A stretch of 42,814 bases of DNA from a virus, in IMG/VR virus record IMGVR_UViG_3300037258_000245, positions 1 through 42,814 of that record; one strand, 5' to 3'. The notes beneath the pieces were generated by a model, which made no database searches, had not been told where the DNA came from, and saw only the letters and a program-made list of their open reading frames with translations. Positions 34,398 to 42,356 of this stretch are shown one piece after another. The translations under genes were made by a program, and so were the position numbers. Position 1 is the first letter of the stretch, and every line of letters starts with the position of its first letter.

Positions 34398-35330
34398 CTA
34401 CCAGACGCGAGCGTACGGCTTGCACAGCGCACGAGCCGCAGCGTCCAGTGCATCAGAGCCCGATGCTGTCGCCTGGCCGGTGCCTGCGATGTTCTGGATG
34501 GTGGTGGCGGTGGCGCCCCGGGTCAGGGCCTGGCTGACCGCAAACAAGATTGTCGCCTGCTGCAGCTGCTCGGGGATGGTGGTGAGCACCACCCCAGCCC
34601 CATGGCCAAACTGCAGTGGCGTGGTGAGGGTCACGATGCCCGGCCCGGATGTCGCGCTGGCTGCTGCTACGGTCACGCTCTCCTGGTCAGCGGAGTCCTT
34701 CAGCACGCCGCAGGCTCCCTGGCCCCCGGAGGTAACCGGAGCCCAGCCGGTGACGTCGTCTACGGCCAGCGTGGAGTCCCCGGCGCTGACCTCGGCGGTC
34801 AGCGAGGTGTGTGGCCAGCCATTGACGTAGGTGACCTGCAGCGCGATGCCGTTACGCCCGTAGGCCCAGGTCAAGATCCCCGGCTGGATCAGCACCCCCT
34901 GGCCACCTTCACCAGCATCCGATGGCGCCGAGGTGCCATACAGGCCGATGATCGGCCGCTCAATAGCGAACTGCTCAGCGGTCAGCGGCTGCCAGTCCGG
35001 CGGAAAGGTCCCGGCTGCGTTCCACTGCCCACCCAGCACCGCGATCACGGGCGAGCGCTGCAGGACGATCTTACCGACAAACGTCTGGTTATTGATGGTC
35101 ATGTAGTAGTCCGGCCCGTACTGGGTCTCGGTGTCTACGGTGGCCCGGATGATGTTGTTACAGGCGGTATCCACCATGGAGGAGGCACGAGCGCAGATGT
35201 TGATCTGCTCGGCGTATTGCTCAGCGGTGGCAGCCTTGGGCGACGGGATGGTCTTCCAGGAGATGCCCGTGGGAGCGTTGAGCAGCAGCTGTGGCGTCAC
35301 GTAGGGGGTTCCCGGGCCGTAGACCGCCAC
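34398..35330 (-). CDS. Head-tail connector (adaptor-like) protein
   Basis: 310 residues: P-Y-V-T-P-Q-L-L-L-N-A-P-T-G-I-S-W at the start, A-E-Q-Y-A-E-Q-I-N-I-C-A-R-A-S-S-M-V-D-T-A-C helix, then Y-G-P-D-Y-Y-M-T-I. Beta-rich middle parts with W-A-Y-G-R-N-G-I-A-L-Q-V-T-Y-V-N-G-W-P-H-T-S-L follow, and a helical end Q-A-T-I-L-F-A-V-S-Q-A-L-T-R-G. This layout resembles actinophage head-to-tail adaptor proteins. A GTG with a GGGAGGTGGG site starts it. The gap to 35508 may hold a tiny gene but nothing firm. Confidence 0.72.
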   Translation of the reverse strand: MAVYGPGTPYVTPQLLLNAPTGISWKTIPSPKAATAEQYAEQINICARASSMVDTACNNIIRATVDTETQYGPDYYMTINNQTFVGKIVLQRSPVIAVLGGQWNAAGTFPPDWQPLTAEQFAIERPIIGLYGTSAPSDAGEGGQGVLIQPGILTWAYGRNGIALQVTYVNGWPHTSLTAEVSAGDSTLAVDDVTGWAPVTSGGQGACGVLKDSADQESVTVAAASATSGPGIVTLTTPLQFGHGAGVVLTTIPEQLQQATILFAVSQALTRGATATTIQNIAGTGQATASGSDALDAAARALCKPYARVW

Positions 35331-35508
35331 ACCCCACCTCCCGCGTTAGGATTGATCTCACGCGCGCTCAGGCCCCCGAATGGGGGAGCACCGACGCCCG
35401 ACTATCCACTCCCTGCCTAGTCAGCCCTGCGGCCGAACAGGCTCTGACATCCCGAACCTGGCCACCGGCGCCCCCAGTCCGACAGAGCTAGCCGCGTCCC
35501 TTCCGGCC

Positions 35509-36132
35509 CTACCGATGCTCAGCACACCGCTTAGGTGCGGGTCCCTTAGGCTTGTCGCGGGTGGGGGACCCGCACACAATGCAGCTCCCCGCACTGGGGA
35601 CCGCCCGGGGAGCTGGCTTGGTCACCTTTGGCCGCTCTTCTCGCCCGACGTGGCCGTTGCCGTTGATCAGGTGCTCCAGCTTGGCGATCCGCTCCAGCAG
35701 CTCGGCCTTCTCTTCGGCTGCGTTCTGCGCCGCAGCAGCAGCCACCGCTGTCTGTGAGTCCGTCGCCAGCTGCCCCATGTTCTGCTGCGCCAGGGCCATC
35801 GCCATGCCCTGCATCGAGCGGGCCATGGCCTCGCCACCACGCTTTTCCATGTCTGTGCTGTGACGCTCTTCGTCTGGGGTTTGCGGGATCTGCTCCGGGG
35901 TCGCAGACCAGGTGCTGGTGTTGTACTCGTGCTTCACCCGGTCTTTGTCGGTCCAGCTCACCGTGGACGACTTGATGTCGGCCATCAGGTGCCCTGAGCA
36001 CAGAGGGCAATCGAGCTTCCAGATCTTGACCGGGGCTCCCTGGATAACGGGTCGGCTGTGGGTGTTCCCACAGCCTCCGCTATCGCGGGGAACAGCAACG
36101 CTCATCACGTCACTGCGGGCGTACACGGCCAT
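35509..36132 (-). CDS. Zinc-finger protein in the connector region, 207 aa
   Basis: Two Cys clusters: G-G-C-G-N-T-H and L-D-C-P-L-C-S-G-H-L near 20-50, and C-I-V-C-G-S-P...C-A-E-H at the end (184-206). Between them is a long Met/Gln/Ala-rich helix with a coiled-coil part near 140-160 (E-E-K-A-E-L-L-E-R-I-A-K-L-E-H-L). It may be a structural or scaffolding-type protein. Its ATG lies just after the preceding gene's stop, whose GGAG acts as its binding site. Confidence 0.75.
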   Translation of the reverse strand: MAVYARSDVMSVAVPRDSGGCGNTHSRPVIQGAPVKIWKLDCPLCSGHLMADIKSSTVSWTDKDRVKHEYNTSTWSATPEQIPQTPDEERHSTDMEKRGGEAMARSMQGMAMALAQQNMGQLATDSQTAVAAAAAQNAAEEKAELLERIAKLEHLINGNGHVGREERPKVTKPAPRAVPSAGSCIVCGSPTRDKPKGPAPKRCAEHR

Positions 36133-36134
36133 GC

Positions 36135-36407
36135 TTACTCCTCTTCAGTCTCCCTGCCGCATTTAGGGCAGGTCTTACTCCAGCTCTGCCAGAGCCGGAT
36201 GCACTCGGTACACCACCGGCCAGCTTTCGTGCCGATGGCTGCCGTCAGCGAGCCGTTGATGATGCCTGCTCGGCCGTTGGACGAGCGGGCGATCATCTTG
36301 GCGTGGTCGTCGTCTACGTTCACGTGGCCGCTGCGCTTGCCGTAGTACTCTTTCCCGTCTGGGAACTTGAGCGAGTTGCAGCCCACCGGCAGCTGTACTT
36401 GCGGCAT
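36135..36407 (-). CDS. Zinc-ribbon protein, 90 aa
   Basis: The N-terminal L-K-F-P-D-G-K-E-Y-Y-G-K-R-S-G-H-V-N-V-D-D-D-H-A is followed by W-C-T-E-C-I-R-L-W-Q-S-W-S-K-T-C-P-K-C-G-R-E-T (C67/C70 and C81/C84), a zinc ribbon, and an acidic end. Such proteins are common near head genes of actinophages. A GGGGGA site precedes the ATG, and a bidirectional TATAAT/ATTATA element lies just upstream. Confidence 0.75.
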   Translation of the reverse strand: MPQVQLPVGCNSLKFPDGKEYYGKRSGHVNVDDDHAKMIARSSNGRAGIINGSLTAAIGTKAGRWCTECIRLWQSWSKTCPKCGRETEEE

Positions 36408-36419
36408 GAATCCCCCAGG

Positions 36420-36425
36420 TATAAT
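36420..36425 (+). promoter_or_regulatory. Putative -10 box for the 36452 gene
   Basis: A TATAAT lies 26 bases before the plus-strand gene at 36452, whose AAAAGGAAAAAGGAA site follows. CTTGCG-type bases sit roughly where a -35 is expected, but the match is poor. Confidence 0.4.
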
Positions 36426-36451
36426 CAGGCCGGAAGAAAAGGAAAAAGGAA

Positions 36452-36775
36452 ATGGACACTGAGATAGCTAAGCTGTGCCGCAACCTGCTAGGCAGGAAGC
36501 CACCACCGACGCTAAGCCCTGCAGCGCACTACAGCGAGGTCCTGCATGGGTGGATGTTTGGGGTCGGTGCGCTGTTCACACTGATCGTCATCCTGTTCAC
36601 CTGTGCCGGGATAGCGACCGGCCATATCAAGAACCCGTTTGCCCCGTTCATCCGTGCCTTCGAGAAGCGCCAGGCCCACAAGCACCGGATGCGGGAGCTG
36701 GAACTGACCTACGCCCACAAGCGGGACGACCCCGAATACACCGCCTACCTGGAGAAGCAGAACAAGCAGCGGTAG
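36452..36775 (+). CDS. Single-pass membrane protein with charged C-terminal helix
   Basis: 107 residues: an amphipathic N-terminus, one transmembrane helix (about 33-55, F-G-V-G-A-L-F-T-L-I-V-I-L-F-T-C-A-G-I-A) and then a long cytoplasmic charged helix (F-I-R-A-F-E-K-R-Q-A-H-K-H-R-M-R-E-L-E-L-T-Y). It lies alone on the plus strand between two minus-strand structural genes with its own promoter-like box, as moron genes do. Its stop abuts the opposing stop at 36776. Confidence 0.75.
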   Translation: MDTEIAKLCRNLLGRKPPPTLSPAAHYSEVLHGWMFGVGALFTLIVILFTCAGIATGHIKNPFAPFIRAFEKRQAHKHRMRELELTYAHKRDDPEYTAYLEKQNKQR

Positions 36776-36850
36776 CTACGTGCACTTGTGCGGCACGGTC
36801 ACCCAGCCATGCTTAGGGCACCGCACCTTGAGAACGGGCTTCTTTGCCAT
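36776..36850 (-). CDS. Zinc-knuckle micropeptide, 24 aa
   Basis: M-A-K-K-P-V-L-K-V-R-C-P-K-H-G-W-V-T-V-P-H-K-C-T: a C-x-x-H...H-x-C arrangement that could hold one zinc. It begins inside the 3' end of the glycosyltransferase-like gene and ends exactly next to the opposing gene. The upstream G-run offers a weak site. Confidence 0.45.
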   Translation of the reverse strand: MAKKPVLKVRCPKHGWVTVPHKCT

Positions 36851-37514
36851 CGCGTACCCCCCGTACGGTTTCCAGGTCAGCAGCCAGCCGGGTGTCGCGC
36901 CATTCCTGGTACTTGATCTGATCGTGGCCACCTCGGGCTATGGCCATGTTGTTCACGTGGTCACGGGGTGACTTACCCAGTGTCCAGTGCAGGTGCTCCA
37001 TCACTACGTCCTCACAGTAGGTGAGGCACCCCGCACCGTGGCCCAGGTCAGCCCAGGCGTTGTCGATGTAGAAGTGGTCCATCGCGGGGCACGCCATCCA
37101 GCCCAGCGCCGAGACGATGTCGCTGGAGATGGCTACGTGCTCGGGAATGTCCGCCCGCAGCAGGTCGTTCGGGTAGGCGTAGCCGCTGCCCAGGGCGTCG
37201 ATAGCGGCCACGATAGAGGCATCCCAGCCCGGGGTGATCGGCAGAACGTCGTCCCCCAGAAACATCAGCACCCGGTAGTCGGTGACCTTGCGCATGGCAG
37301 CGTGGTTCATCTTCGGCACCAGGAACTGCCGGGGCAAGGTCATGACTTCCCACTCACCCACGGCCTTGCGGTTGTCATCTAGCAGCGGGTCGTCGTCGTC
37401 CATGACGAACAGCAACTCAGTGTCACCGCTCATGGTGCGGCCAGCCGCAGCGGTAAACCGGGCCAGGCTGGGTGCTCTCTCGCGCGTGGGCACAATCACG
37501 CACATATCGGCCAT
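36813..37514 (-). CDS. Glycosyltransferase-like protein (GT-A type)
   Basis: 233 residues. M-C-V-I-V-P-T-R-E-R-A-P-S-L at the start is the usual GT-A nucleotide-binding strand and loop. F-V-M-D-D-D-D-P near 36 and F-L-G-D-D-V-L-P near 85 supply acidic residues for metal/nucleotide-sugar binding. C-E-D-V-V-M-E-H-L-H-W-T-L near 167 resembles the acceptor side. It is the leftmost member of the sugar cassette. Its start is just after the stop of the small protein at 37515. Confidence 0.78.
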   Translation of the reverse strand: MADMCVIVPTRERAPSLARFTAAAGRTMSGDTELLFVMDDDDPLLDDNRKAVGEWEVMTLPRQFLVPKMNHAAMRKVTDYRVLMFLGDDVLPITPGWDASIVAAIDALGSGYAYPNDLLRADIPEHVAISSDIVSALGWMACPAMDHFYIDNAWADLGHGAGCLTYCEDVVMEHLHWTLGKSPRDHVNNMAIARGGHDQIKYQEWRDTRLAADLETVRGVRDGKEARSQGAVP

Positions 37515-37670
37515 TCACAGCTCCAGAATGTGTGCTAGGGCGTAGTGGCCATCGTAACCCGCCATCGTCCAGAACCTGGCACCGCAATGGCAGCGCTTAC
37601 GCAGCCCGTACAGCGGCAGCGGGATGGCTGGCACCCACTTCCCAGCATGATTGAGCTGGGTGTCGCTCAC
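37515..37670 (-). CDS. Small protein with C-x-C motif, 51 aa
   Basis: V-S-D-T-Q-L-N-H-A-G-K-W-V-P-A-I-P-L-P-L-Y-G-L-R-K-R-C-H-C-G-A-R-F-W with a helical end A-L-A-H-I-L-E-L. GTG at 37670 overlaps the epimerase stop (GTGA), and its own stop lies one base from the next start, so it is embedded in the glycan operon. Function unknown. Confidence 0.65.
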   Translation of the reverse strand: MSDTQLNHAGKWVPAIPLPLYGLRKRCHCGARFWTMAGYDGHYALAHILEL

Positions 37671-38668
37671 ATCAGCCTCTCAGTCCACGTACGCGGGGTC
37701 TGATCAGTGGGCAACTCGATGGGCAGGTGGTAGGTAAACGGCCGGGGACCCCGCTCCCCGATCCAGGCTGCCAGCTTCTCCAGCCCGTCCCGCAGGTCCC
37801 AGGTGGGCTCGTAGCCCAGCATGGCAGCCGACTTAGAGCAATCGCACGTAGCGAAGTGGACCTCGGCGGGCCGGGGAGGCATGTACTGCGGCTCCAGATC
37901 GGAGCCGGTGACATCGAGGATCAGGGTGGCCAGGTCGGTGATGGTCTCACCGTCACCCGATGGGCCAAGGTTGAACACCTCGCCGTGGGCGTAGCGGGAG
38001 GTGCACGCCTGGGCCAGGGCCGGGACCACGTCGCCAATGTAAGACAAGCAGCGCCGCTGGTAGCCGTCGCCGTAGATGATAGGTGGCTTCCCGCTCAGCA
38101 CCCGGTTGATCATGATGGCGGCCACGTTGCGGTAGGGGTCCCAGTATTTCTGGCCTGGCCCGTACACGTTGTGCGGCACGACGATGACCCACTCCAGCCC
38201 GTGCAAGCGGCAGATGGTCTTCACGGCCTCTTCAGCGGCTACCTTAGCGCAGCCGTAGGGATCGACCGGAGCGGTGTCCATCTCCTCACGGAACGGGACA
38301 CCCTGGGCACCGTAGCGCGACATCGAGGAGCAGAACACAAAGCGCTTCACCCCGGCAGCGATAGACGCCCGTACCAGCGCCACCGTGGACATCAGCGTGT
38401 GCTCATATACCAGCTGCGGGCTGAACACGCTCAGTCCCTCGTAGGGGGCGGCAGCGCAATGCACCACCACGTCGGCGTCCCTCAGGAACTGCCGGTAGTG
38501 GGTGACCGCCTGGCAGGTGGAGCGCATCCAGCGCGCCTCCGCCGGGACGTTAGCCTCGTCGCCTGACAGCATGGAGTCAATCCCGGTAACGGTCCAGCCC
38601 TCAGTGATGGCGTGGCGGGCCAGCTGGGAGCCGATGAATCCGGCAACCCCAGAGACAAAAACCTTCAC
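37667..38668 (-). CDS. NAD-dependent sugar epimerase/dehydratase
   Basis: 333 residues, an extended short-chain dehydrogenase. G-V-A-G-F-I-G-S (7-14) binds NAD; the D-A-D-V-V-V-H-C-A-A strand follows; S-S-M-S-R-Y-G near 114 gives the Ser, and Y-x-x-x-K (Y-G-C-A-K near 138) is the catalytic pair; P-H-N-V-Y-G-P-G follows. The fold fits UDP-glucose 4-epimerase-like enzymes that alter nucleotide sugars. It pairs with the epimerase at 38665, overlapping by four bases. Confidence 0.9.
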   Translation of the reverse strand: MKVFVSGVAGFIGSQLARHAITEGWTVTGIDSMLSGDEANVPAEARWMRSTCQAVTHYRQFLRDADVVVHCAAAPYEGLSVFSPQLVYEHTLMSTVALVRASIAAGVKRFVFCSSMSRYGAQGVPFREEMDTAPVDPYGCAKVAAEEAVKTICRLHGLEWVIVVPHNVYGPGQKYWDPYRNVAAIMINRVLSGKPPIIYGDGYQRRCLSYIGDVVPALAQACTSRYAHGEVFNLGPSGDGETITDLATLILDVTGSDLEPQYMPPRPAEVHFATCDCSKSAAMLGYEPTWDLRDGLEKLAAWIGERGPRPFTYHLPIELPTDQTPRTWTERLM

Positions 38669-39513
38669 GCCAGCACCTCAGCAAAGTAGTCCTCCAGCTT
38701 CACGGCTGGAGCGCAGAACGAGCGCAGCAAAGATGGGTCGGCCACCAGGCACGGCAACCCTGCAGGCATCCCTTTCTGGGTGCACACGGCCGGGCCGTAC
38801 CCGGCGGCATCGCCCATCATATGCACCAGATTGACCAGGGAGGTGCCCCGCCCAGTCCCCAGGTTCACCGGCCCGTCGATGCCTTGCTCCGCCATGGCCA
38901 GCACAGCGCGAGCTACGTCACGCACATGAATAAAGTCACGCACCTGAGTGCCGGGTCCCCAGATTTCCACGGGGTCAGCCCTGCGGCGGATCTGGTCGGT
39001 GAACGACGTGATGGCGAAGCCATCCTTCATCCCTGGTCCGTAGACACTGAAGGGCCGCACGATGCTGACCGGGATGCCAGCGTCTGCCGCCACACCGGCC
39101 ACCAGCTCACCGGTCAGCTTCGTCCACCCGTACAGCTCGTCGGGCCAGCGTGGACTGTAGGGGTCAATCTCGGCTTCCTGCAGCCGCCCCGGCGTGCTGG
39201 AGAGCTTCGCCGGGTAGGCGCAAGAGGAGGAAAAGTACACCACCCGGCCAGGCTGGCTGACCGCAGCCCACTCGAACAGGCTCGCGTCAATGGCCAGGTT
39301 GGCTGCGTGCTCCAGCGGAGCCAGCTCCACCACGCGCCGCCCGCCGACCACCGCTGCACAATGCACCACCAGGTCGTAGCTGGCAACCGGCAGACGACGC
39401 ACATCGGTACCGGTCTCGATGTCTGCTCCGGTCACTGACCAGCTGGCCTGCTCCAGAGCTGCAGCGACATGGCCCCCGATGAACCCCGCACTGCCGGTCA
39501 CCAGCGCCTTCAC
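38665..39513 (-). CDS. NAD-dependent epimerase/dehydratase (second copy)
   Basis: 282 residues. G-S-A-G-F-I-G-G (7-14), L-V-V-H-C-A-A-V near 48, S-S-S-C-A-Y near 94 and Y-G-W-T-K near 128 give the complete SDR set; R-P-F-S-V-Y-G-P-G near 151 and V-R-D-F-I-H-V-R-D-V-A near 191 are typical of sugar-nucleotide epimerases. It may act sequentially with the 37667 enzyme on one nucleotide sugar. Its ATG overlaps the upstream methyltransferase-like gene. Confidence 0.9.
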   Translation of the reverse strand: MKALVTGSAGFIGGHVAAALEQASWSVTGADIETGTDVRRLPVASYDLVVHCAAVVGGRRVVELAPLEHAANLAIDASLFEWAAVSQPGRVVYFSSSCAYPAKLSSTPGRLQEAEIDPYSPRWPDELYGWTKLTGELVAGVAADAGIPVSIVRPFSVYGPGMKDGFAITSFTDQIRRRADPVEIWGPGTQVRDFIHVRDVARAVLAMAEQGIDGPVNLGTGRGTSLVNLVHMMGDAAGYGPAVCTQKGMPAGLPCLVADPSLLRSFCAPAVKLEDYFAEVLA

Positions 39514-40220
39514 AGCGGTAGCTGCCTGTCAACCTCATTGAGCACGTAGTCGCTGTAGCGAGGGTGATCAAACAGGTGCAGCACATAGATGCCCTCAGCC
39601 CAGGCCGCACCGTCAATCCTCGGCTTCAAGTGCAGGCCGTTCAGTTTGGCCATCTTGCGGTAACGGTGAGTAGCGTTGAACTCGGCTATTGCGGCCAGCT
39701 CCCCGACGAAGTCACAGTGGTACTCGTCGTGGAAGCCCACCGTGTCGTCAAAGAAGCACATCACCCGGGGCAAGAACCGCTGGACAGGGGCCATGCCGAG
39801 GGTGTTCAGTGCCTTCATGGTGGAGGAGTAGTAGTCCAGGTCGAACGCCAAGAACCCGATGGGGGGCTGCTCGGCAACCATGAAGGCAGCGAGGATGGCC
39901 TCTATCTCACCGATCATCAGCTGTGTCTCGGGCCGCATGCGCTCCCGCAGCAGTGGCTCATTCATGGTGAAGAAGCCGCCACGCCACACATACCCGAGGT
40001 CACGGTAGTCGCTCGAATGGGGCAATCCCACAGCCCGGTCAAACCCGGCGACGGTGATCTGGACGCCCCGGTGCTCCTGCTCCGCAGCCATGTTTTCCAG
40101 CTCGATAAGCCCATGGCCGCCCGCCACGCCCAGCTCGGCCGCAGTGAAAGCAGGCAGGCGCAAACCGACCGCCGTAGTGGTGGCGCGCTCTAGCCCGTAG
40201 GCGTACCCCTCATATCCCAT
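39510..40220 (-). CDS. Putative SAM-dependent methyltransferase-like protein
   Basis: 236 residues. G-V-A-G-G-H-G-L-I-E-L-E-N near 31 looks like the SAM-binding strand and glycine loop. G-F-L-A-F-D-L-D-Y-Y-S-S-T-M-K-A-L near 125 resembles the acidic motif of TylF-like sugar methyltransferases, and M-C-F-F-D-D-T-V-G near 155 adds metal-site residues. ATG at 40220 is preferred because the previous gene stops there; an earlier in-frame start would overlap by 50 bases. Its place in the sugar cassette suggests modification of a sugar or nucleotide-linked precursor. The exact family is uncertain. Confidence 0.72.
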   Translation of the reverse strand: MGYEGYAYGLERATTTAVGLRLPAFTAAELGVAGGHGLIELENMAAEQEHRGVQITVAGFDRAVGLPHSSDYRDLGYVWRGGFFTMNEPLLRERMRPETQLMIGEIEAILAAFMVAEQPPIGFLAFDLDYYSSTMKALNTLGMAPVQRFLPRVMCFFDDTVGFHDEYHCDFVGELAAIAEFNATHRYRKMAKLNGLHLKPRIDGAAWAEGIYVLHLFDHPRYSDYVLNEVDRQLPL

Positions 40221-40845
40221 CTGCTGCCCCCATCCGGTGTGACCACACGACCACAGTGGGCTCGTCCACAAAGGTCCAGCGGCACCCGGCCGCGATCCAC
40301 CGCTCCACCAGTGCGCCGTCTGACTCGTAGCCGTCAGGCTGCCAGCCGCCGTGCTTCAGGATCATGGCCCGGTGCATGATGGCGTTGGTGTCGGTCTCAC
40401 CCCGGCGTGGCGGTGCGCTGCCCGAAGGCTGAGCGTGCGTACCGCCCAGGTACCAGCGGCTGGTGGCGAAGTCCGCCCCGGTGGTCTCCAGCGCCGCCAC
40501 AAAGGTGGCAATGTGATGCGGCAGGTAGGTGTTGTCGTCGTCGAGGTAGCAGACGTATTCACCCGCCGCCAGCAGGCTGCCGACCTGGCGCGGAACAGCC
40601 CCGACCCCACCGTCGCCGTGAATCTGGGACCAGTTGCGGCCTAGGTTCACCAGCATCCGGTTACCCGTGCCCCAGGTGTAGCCAGCCTTCAGCATCACAT
40701 CGTTCAGCACGGGGTCTCGCCCATCGGTGACCACGATGTGCTGAATGTCGGGGTAGGTCTGCACGTCGAGCGACGGAATCGCCACATCGGTGATGGTGCG
40801 GGGCCGTCCCCAGGTGGCGGTCACCACGGTGACCAGGGGGGCCAT
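40210..40845 (-). CDS. Glycosyltransferase family 2-like
   Basis: 211 residues: P-L-V-T-V-V-T-A-T-W-G-R-P near the N-terminus, P-S-L-D-V-Q-T-Y-P-D-I-Q-H-I-V-V-T-D-G, G-E-Y-V-C-Y-L-D-D-D-N-T-Y-L-P near 95 (D-D-D for metal and nucleotide sugar), and D-G-A-L-V-E-R-W near 180. This is the standard GT2 (GT-A) arrangement, slightly shorter than usual. It should move a sugar from a nucleotide donor onto phage or host glycans. One base overlaps the next gene. Confidence 0.87.
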   Translation of the reverse strand: MAPLVTVVTATWGRPRTITDVAIPSLDVQTYPDIQHIVVTDGRDPVLNDVMLKAGYTWGTGNRMLVNLGRNWSQIHGDGGVGAVPRQVGSLLAAGEYVCYLDDDNTYLPHHIATFVAALETTGADFATSRWYLGGTHAQPSGSAPPRRGETDTNAIMHRAMILKHGGWQPDGYESDGALVERWIAAGCRWTFVDEPTVVVWSHRMGAADGI

Positions 40846-41984
40846 TACGGCAGGCTCGCTTCAGCCTCTTTCAGCACTGGCTCAAAGTACTCGGTGAGCA
40901 CGTGGTCGGCGTCGTAGTTCACCGCAAACTCGCGGCACTGCTGGCGCAGGGCGCCCATGCCGCCGTCCTCACGCAGCTGCCAGGCAGCCTCGTAGGCATC
41001 GGCAATGTCAGCCATGGCGGGCTGCCCCCACCAGCCCTGGTGCGCTGGCACCCAGAACGGCTCGGTGGGGACCTTCCAGCCTGGACCAGCTAGCTCACTC
41101 ATCGAGGCCACGTCGCTGACGACCACCGGCACACCGCAGGCTTGGGCCTCGATGATCGGGATGCCGAAGCCCTCGCCGTAGGAGCAGTTTGTGTACAGGT
41201 CCAGCGCACCGTACCAGCTGGCCATGTTCTCGGATGTCATCATGCCGCAGGCGTAGGCGTACTGGTCAGGGAAGAAGACGTGCTTCTCGATGCCACACGC
41301 ACGGGCCAGGGCGTTGAGGTCAACCGCTGAGGGGTCAGCCACCGCCGCATGCACCAGCAGCTTGGAATCCGGGTGCCGCTCGCGGAACACCGCGAAGGCC
41401 CGGAACTGCTCTGGGTAGCTCTTGCGCATGACGTCTTTGTTGAAGGCGTTGAGCCCGATCAAGAACGTCTCGTCGGACGCGCCGACCACGTCACGCTGAG
41501 CCTTGGGGCTCTCCGGCGGAGCGAAGATCCTGCAGTCAATCCCGTGCGGGATGTAGCGCGGGCTGAACCCAGCCGCCAGCAGCTGGGCCTTGCCGAACTG
41601 AGACATCGCCACTGGCATCGCCCCGGTATGGCGCAAGCTGGCCTGCTCCCGGGAGTTCATCGGAGCACAGTCAATCGGCACCCAGTGCATGGTGTTGCAC
41701 TTCGCGATTACCTGCGGGTTCAGGGCGTAGCTGTCACACAGCGTGAACAGCAGGTCCGCTCCCGTCTTGTTGTAGTGGTCGAGCAGGATGTCGCTTCCGA
41801 ACCCGTCCCGCCAGGCAGGCAGCACCGGGATGCCTTGCCAGTTCAGCACTGCCCCCGCGTGGCCCGAGGGGGCAAACGAAACCACCTCGTGCCCCAACTG
41901 CTGCAGCCGGGGCAGCCACAAGGCAGTCTGCTGCCCGTAGCCCGTACAGGCGTACGGGGCATTGCTGTGCCACAAGATCATCAT
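40845..41984 (-). CDS. Glycosyltransferase family 4-like
   Basis: 379 residues in two Rossmann-like halves (GT-B). G-Y-G-Q-Q-T-A-L-W-L-P near 15 is the acceptor-side loop, H-G-I-D near 153 marks the domain junction, and E-G-F-G-I-P-I-I-E-A-Q-A-C-G-V-P-V-V near 275 is the conserved E-x7-E donor-binding motif. ATG at 41984 gives a proper N-terminal strand (M-M-I-L-W-H-S-N-A); the longer reading passes through a terminator hairpin and is rejected. First gene of the glycan cassette as transcribed. Confidence 0.9.
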   Translation of the reverse strand: MMILWHSNAPYACTGYGQQTALWLPRLQQLGHEVVSFAPSGHAGAVLNWQGIPVLPAWRDGFGSDILLDHYNKTGADLLFTLCDSYALNPQVIAKCNTMHWVPIDCAPMNSREQASLRHTGAMPVAMSQFGKAQLLAAGFSPRYIPHGIDCRIFAPPESPKAQRDVVGASDETFLIGLNAFNKDVMRKSYPEQFRAFAVFRERHPDSKLLVHAAVADPSAVDLNALARACGIEKHVFFPDQYAYACGMMTSENMASWYGALDLYTNCSYGEGFGIPIIEAQACGVPVVVSDVASMSELAGPGWKVPTEPFWVPAHQGWWGQPAMADIADAYEAAWQLREDGGMGALRQQCREFAVNYDADHVLTEYFEPVLKEAEASLP

Positions 41985-42014
41985 TGCTGCTGTTCGCCCC
42001 CCGGCGAAGAAGGA

Positions 42015-42060
42015 AATGGGGCTCCCGCAACCTCCCGGGGGAGACTGCGGGAGCCCCATT
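42015..42060 (-). terminator. 15-bp perfect stem-loop before the glycan cassette
   Basis: AATGGGGCTCCCGCA pairs perfectly with TGCGGGAGCCCCATT around a 16-base loop with its own C-run/G-run. It follows the stop of the 42069 gene on the minus strand and probably ends or attenuates the tail-fibre transcript. Confidence 0.75.
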
Positions 42061-42068
42061 GCTGCTTA

Positions 42069-42356
42069 TCAGCTTGAGTAGAGAGTAGCGAAGCTCTCGT
42101 CAAGCCGGTAAATCGTCACCGAGGACACGCTCGACTCCCCGGCCAGCGCCGCCCCCATGACTCCGAGCCAAGTCTCCCACTGCGTCTGGGTCGCAGCGTC
42201 GTTCGGACCCTCACTGCCAGGCGCGAAGATGTCCACCGAGAACCCGTCCACGGTGGGGATTACTTCTGGATTTGGGGCAATCGTCACTCTGTAGACAGGG
42301 TAGGTAGTCGGATTTACGGCCGGACCCAGGAAGCTCGCATACGGTGCTCCGCTCAC
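42069..42356 (-). CDS. Hypothetical structural protein, 95 aa
   Basis: P-Y-A-S-F-L-G-P-A-V-N-P-T-T-Y-P-V-Y-R-V-T-I-A-P is followed by a compact strand/helix part ending S-V-T-I-Y-R-L-D-E-S-F. The GTG overlaps the upstream stop, so it is coupled to the fibre-like gene. It may be a small tail-associated or chaperone protein for the upstream fibre. No family was recognised. Confidence 0.7.
   Translation of the reverse strand: MSGAPYASFLGPAVNPTTYPVYRVTIAPNPEVIPTVDGFSVDIFAPGSEGPNDAATQTQWETWLGVMGAALAGESSVSSVTIYRLDESFATLYSS

Noticed and set aside
35331-35508. Small minus-strand gene between the connector and the zinc-finger protein
   Set aside because: A 34-codon frame overlaps the zinc-finger gene's stop but has no convincing ribosome-binding site or composition.
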